Of a DNA stretch of 64,000 bases, positions 61,507 to 64,000 are shown piece after piece. Source of the DNA: Rhodococcus maanshanensis NBRC 100610 (GTDB taxonomy: Bacteria > Actinomycetota > Actinomycetes > Mycobacteriales > Mycobacteriaceae); the NCBI RefSeq assembly GCF_001894865.1, contig NZ_BCXA01000018.1, positions 87,543 to 151,542 on the forward strand, written 5' to 3'. Numbering within the stretch: position 1 is the first letter of the stretch; each line of letters starts with the position of its first letter. The notes below the pieces were generated by a model. The model did no database searches and was not told the origin of the DNA. It saw only the letters and a program-made list of their open reading frames with translations. The position numbers and the translations under genes were made by a program.

Positions 61507-62091
61507 TCATTTCGCCTTCGCGGCCTTGGCTGCCGCCTTCGCGGACTTCTTGAACTCGCGGACCTCGCCGAGGGTGCGGTCGTCGACGACGTCGGCGATG
61601 GAGCGGCGCGAACCGTCGTCGCCGTACGCCCCTGCGGCCTCCCGCCAACCCTCCGGCTCGACGCCGATCTGCTTGCCCAGCAACGCGAGAAAGATCCTGG
61701 CCTTCTGATCCCCGTAGCCGGGCAGCGCCTTGAGCCGCTTGAGGACCTCTCGGCTGTCGGGATCACCCTCGGTCCAGATCGCCTCGGTCCGGCCGTCGTA
61801 ATGCTCGACGAGGTAGATGCACAGGTCCTGGATCCGCTTGCCCATCGACCCGGGGAACCGGTGCACGGCGGGCGGAGTCGCACAGAGCGCGAGGAACGCG
61901 TCCGGATCCATCTCCGCGATCTTGTGCACGTCCAGGCCAGACAGGCGATCGTCGAGTTTCTTCGGCCCGGCGAAGGCCACTTCCATGGGTATCTGCTGAT
62001 CGAGCAACATGCCGATCAGCAGGGCGAGTGGATCCGCGGCGAGCAGCGCGTCCGCGTCAGCGTCTCCGGCGAGGTGCAGCGTGAGTGCCAT
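61507..62091 (-). CDS. HhH-GPD-type base excision repair protein (uncharacterised)
   Basis: This 194-residue protein belongs to the small HhH-GPD family of actinobacteria. It has an early LLIGMLLDQQIPMEVAF near residues 24-40, and a helix-hairpin-helix in LKALPGYGDQKARIFLALLGK near 122-142. The C-terminal tail is Lys/Ala-rich (KKSAKAAAKAAKAK), which could bind DNA. A base-excision glycosylase activity is suggested by the fold only. The ATG at 62091 gives the family-like start ALTLHLAGDADAD. It diverges from the DUF5701 gene across about 110 bases. Confidence 0.82.
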   Translation of the reverse strand: MALTLHLAGDADADALLAADPLALLIGMLLDQQIPMEVAFAGPKKLDDRLSGLDVHKIAEMDPDAFLALCATPPAVHRFPGSMGKRIQDLCIYLVEHYDGRTEAIWTEGDPDSREVLKRLKALPGYGDQKARIFLALLGKQIGVEPEGWREAAGAYGDDGSRRSIADVVDDRTLGEVREFKKSAKAAAKAAKAK

Positions 62092-62200
62092 GGCCCGATC
62101 CTGCCATTTTCGACGGCGAACTTTCGACCCTCCCCGCGTCCGGGAACAATCCCGCGACCCGGCCCGTTGAGTTCGGTACACCGTACGGAAGCGAGGGATC

Positions 62201-62854
62201 TTGACCACAACTCCGACCGACATCGAGTTCGACCGCCAGATCGGCGCACTCACCGCGGCGGGTTACCCCGCCATGACCGGGCTGTCCGATGCCGACTTCG
62301 CGGCCGCACTGGAACCGCTCCGCGCGAGCGTGCTCGCCCACCCGGAATGCGCCGCCGACCACGGCGAGGACCACATCCCGTTCGTTCTGGTCGTTGCCCG
62401 CACCGCGCTCGGCGCATCCATCGACGCGCACGAGGCGATGTCGCGCACCGCCCTCGGCACCCAGCAGGGGTTCGCGGACCTCGAGCCCGCCGAGCTCGCC
62501 GCGTTCCGGCCGATCGAGTCCGTCGAGGTACCGGACGGGATCGGCTACGTGCTGCTCGACATCGACACCGGGAGCGCGTACCTGAACGTCACACCCGAGG
62601 CCGCGCTGGCGTCGCTGACCGCGAAGGGACGCACCGGGCTGACTATCGAGGAGGGCATCGCGCTGATCGCCGTCCGCCCCGACATGCTCCGCAAGAACAA
62701 GTGCTTCTCACTGCTGTCGTCACGCTGCGGCGACAAGCGGGTGCCCGCGCTGTGGATCAGCAAGCGCCGACCGAAACTGGGCTGGTGCTGGAACGGCAAC
62801 CCGCACACCTGGCTCGGCTCGGCATCGACGGGCGGCCGGCTGCCGCTGCCGTGA
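62201..62854 (+). CDS. DUF5701 family protein
   Basis: This 217-residue protein resembles the actinobacterial DUF5701 family, with FDRQIGALTAAGYPAMTGLS near the start, DHIPFVLVV near 58-66 and RKNKCFSLLSSRCGDKRVPA near 164-183, then the ending KLGWCWNGNPHTWLGSAS. No catalytic motif is known for the family. The start is a TTG at 62201, supported by GAGGGATC directly upstream and by the absence of other starts. It is divergent from the HhH-GPD gene and convergent with the aminotransferase gene. Confidence 0.8.
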   Translation: MTTTPTDIEFDRQIGALTAAGYPAMTGLSDADFAAALEPLRASVLAHPECAADHGEDHIPFVLVVARTALGASIDAHEAMSRTALGTQQGFADLEPAELAAFRPIESVEVPDGIGYVLLDIDTGSAYLNVTPEAALASLTAKGRTGLTIEEGIALIAVRPDMLRKNKCFSLLSSRCGDKRVPALWISKRRPKLGWCWNGNPHTWLGSASTGGRLPLP

Positions 62855-62889
62855 CGACGGGCGGGCGGACCGGGGCAGGCCCGCCCCGG

Positions 62890-64000
<1,111 letters not shown>

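Overview
The window is high-GC actinobacterial DNA, most likely from a mycolic-acid-bearing genus such as Rhodococcus or a close relative (Nocardia, Gordonia). GTG starts are frequent, a mycothiol-type DinB/maleylpyruvate isomerase-fold protein and a DesA-like acyl-ACP desaturase are present, and a run of housekeeping genes appears in the order I recall for Mycobacterium tuberculosis Rv3715c-Rv3722c: recR, ybaB, an amidase_3 protein, an SRPBCC protein, an FAD-linked oxidase, a cyclopropane-synthase-like methyltransferase, dnaX and a class I aminotransferase. I saw no rRNA, tRNA, CRISPR array, insertion sequence or phage gene.

Layout. (1) About 1-12.6 kb is a catabolic island. It holds a fumarylacetoacetate-hydrolase-fold hydratase/decarboxylase, an IclR regulator, a DUF2848 protein, an Old Yellow Enzyme, a nitrilase-family amidase, and a large LuxR-type STAND ATPase. 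Divergent from that ATPase is a Rieske dioxygenase operon (alpha, beta, a small coupled ORF, a cis-diol dehydrogenase), followed by an aldehyde dehydrogenase. No ferredoxin, reductase or ring-cleavage dioxygenase is visible. (2) 12.9-21.2 kb holds a DinB-fold protein, a tandem-VOC protein and a secreted lipase, then the conserved core recR to the methyltransferase. (3) 21.4-30.8 kb is a glycoside-use locus: secreted GH1, polyphosphate-type glucokinase, TetR, SDR, MFS transporter, cytosolic GH1 and two tandem secreted SGNH esterases. Related palindromes lie near the TetR gene and upstream of two of its operons. (4) 30.9-45.0 kb is mixed: IclR with an unusual SDR, a flavin monooxygenase, the fadBA beta-oxidation pair with a KstR-like palindrome upstream, a two-component system with a membrane protein, a CGNR regulator divergent from a second unusual SDR, an acyl-ACP desaturase and an alpha/beta hydrolase. 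(5) 45.1-51.3 kb has dnaX, an ammonium transporter, a membrane alpha/beta hydrolase and a small secreted protein. (6) 51.5-60.2 kb is a TetR-controlled operon resembling the mycobacterial mymA operon: flavin monooxygenase, serine esterase, Zn alcohol dehydrogenase, acyl-CoA synthetase, D-aminoacylase-type amidohydrolase and SDR. (7) 60.5-64.0 kb holds a lipoprotein, a GrpB-like protein, an HhH-GPD protein, a DUF5701 protein and the aminotransferase, which is cut by the window end.

How the parts may work together. The conserved core appears to be opened by two accessory blocks, one between the methyltransferase and dnaX and one between dnaX and the aminotransferase. The most coherent possible new system is the glycoside locus. 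I infer that secreted esterases and a secreted glucosidase trim acylated glycosides outside the cell, the MFS protein imports them, the cytosolic GH1 releases glucose, PpgK phosphorylates it, and the SDR acts on the aglycone. Long perfect hairpins without U-tracts sit at many convergent or operon ends and probably act as terminators. All family assignments come from reading motifs; no database search was run.
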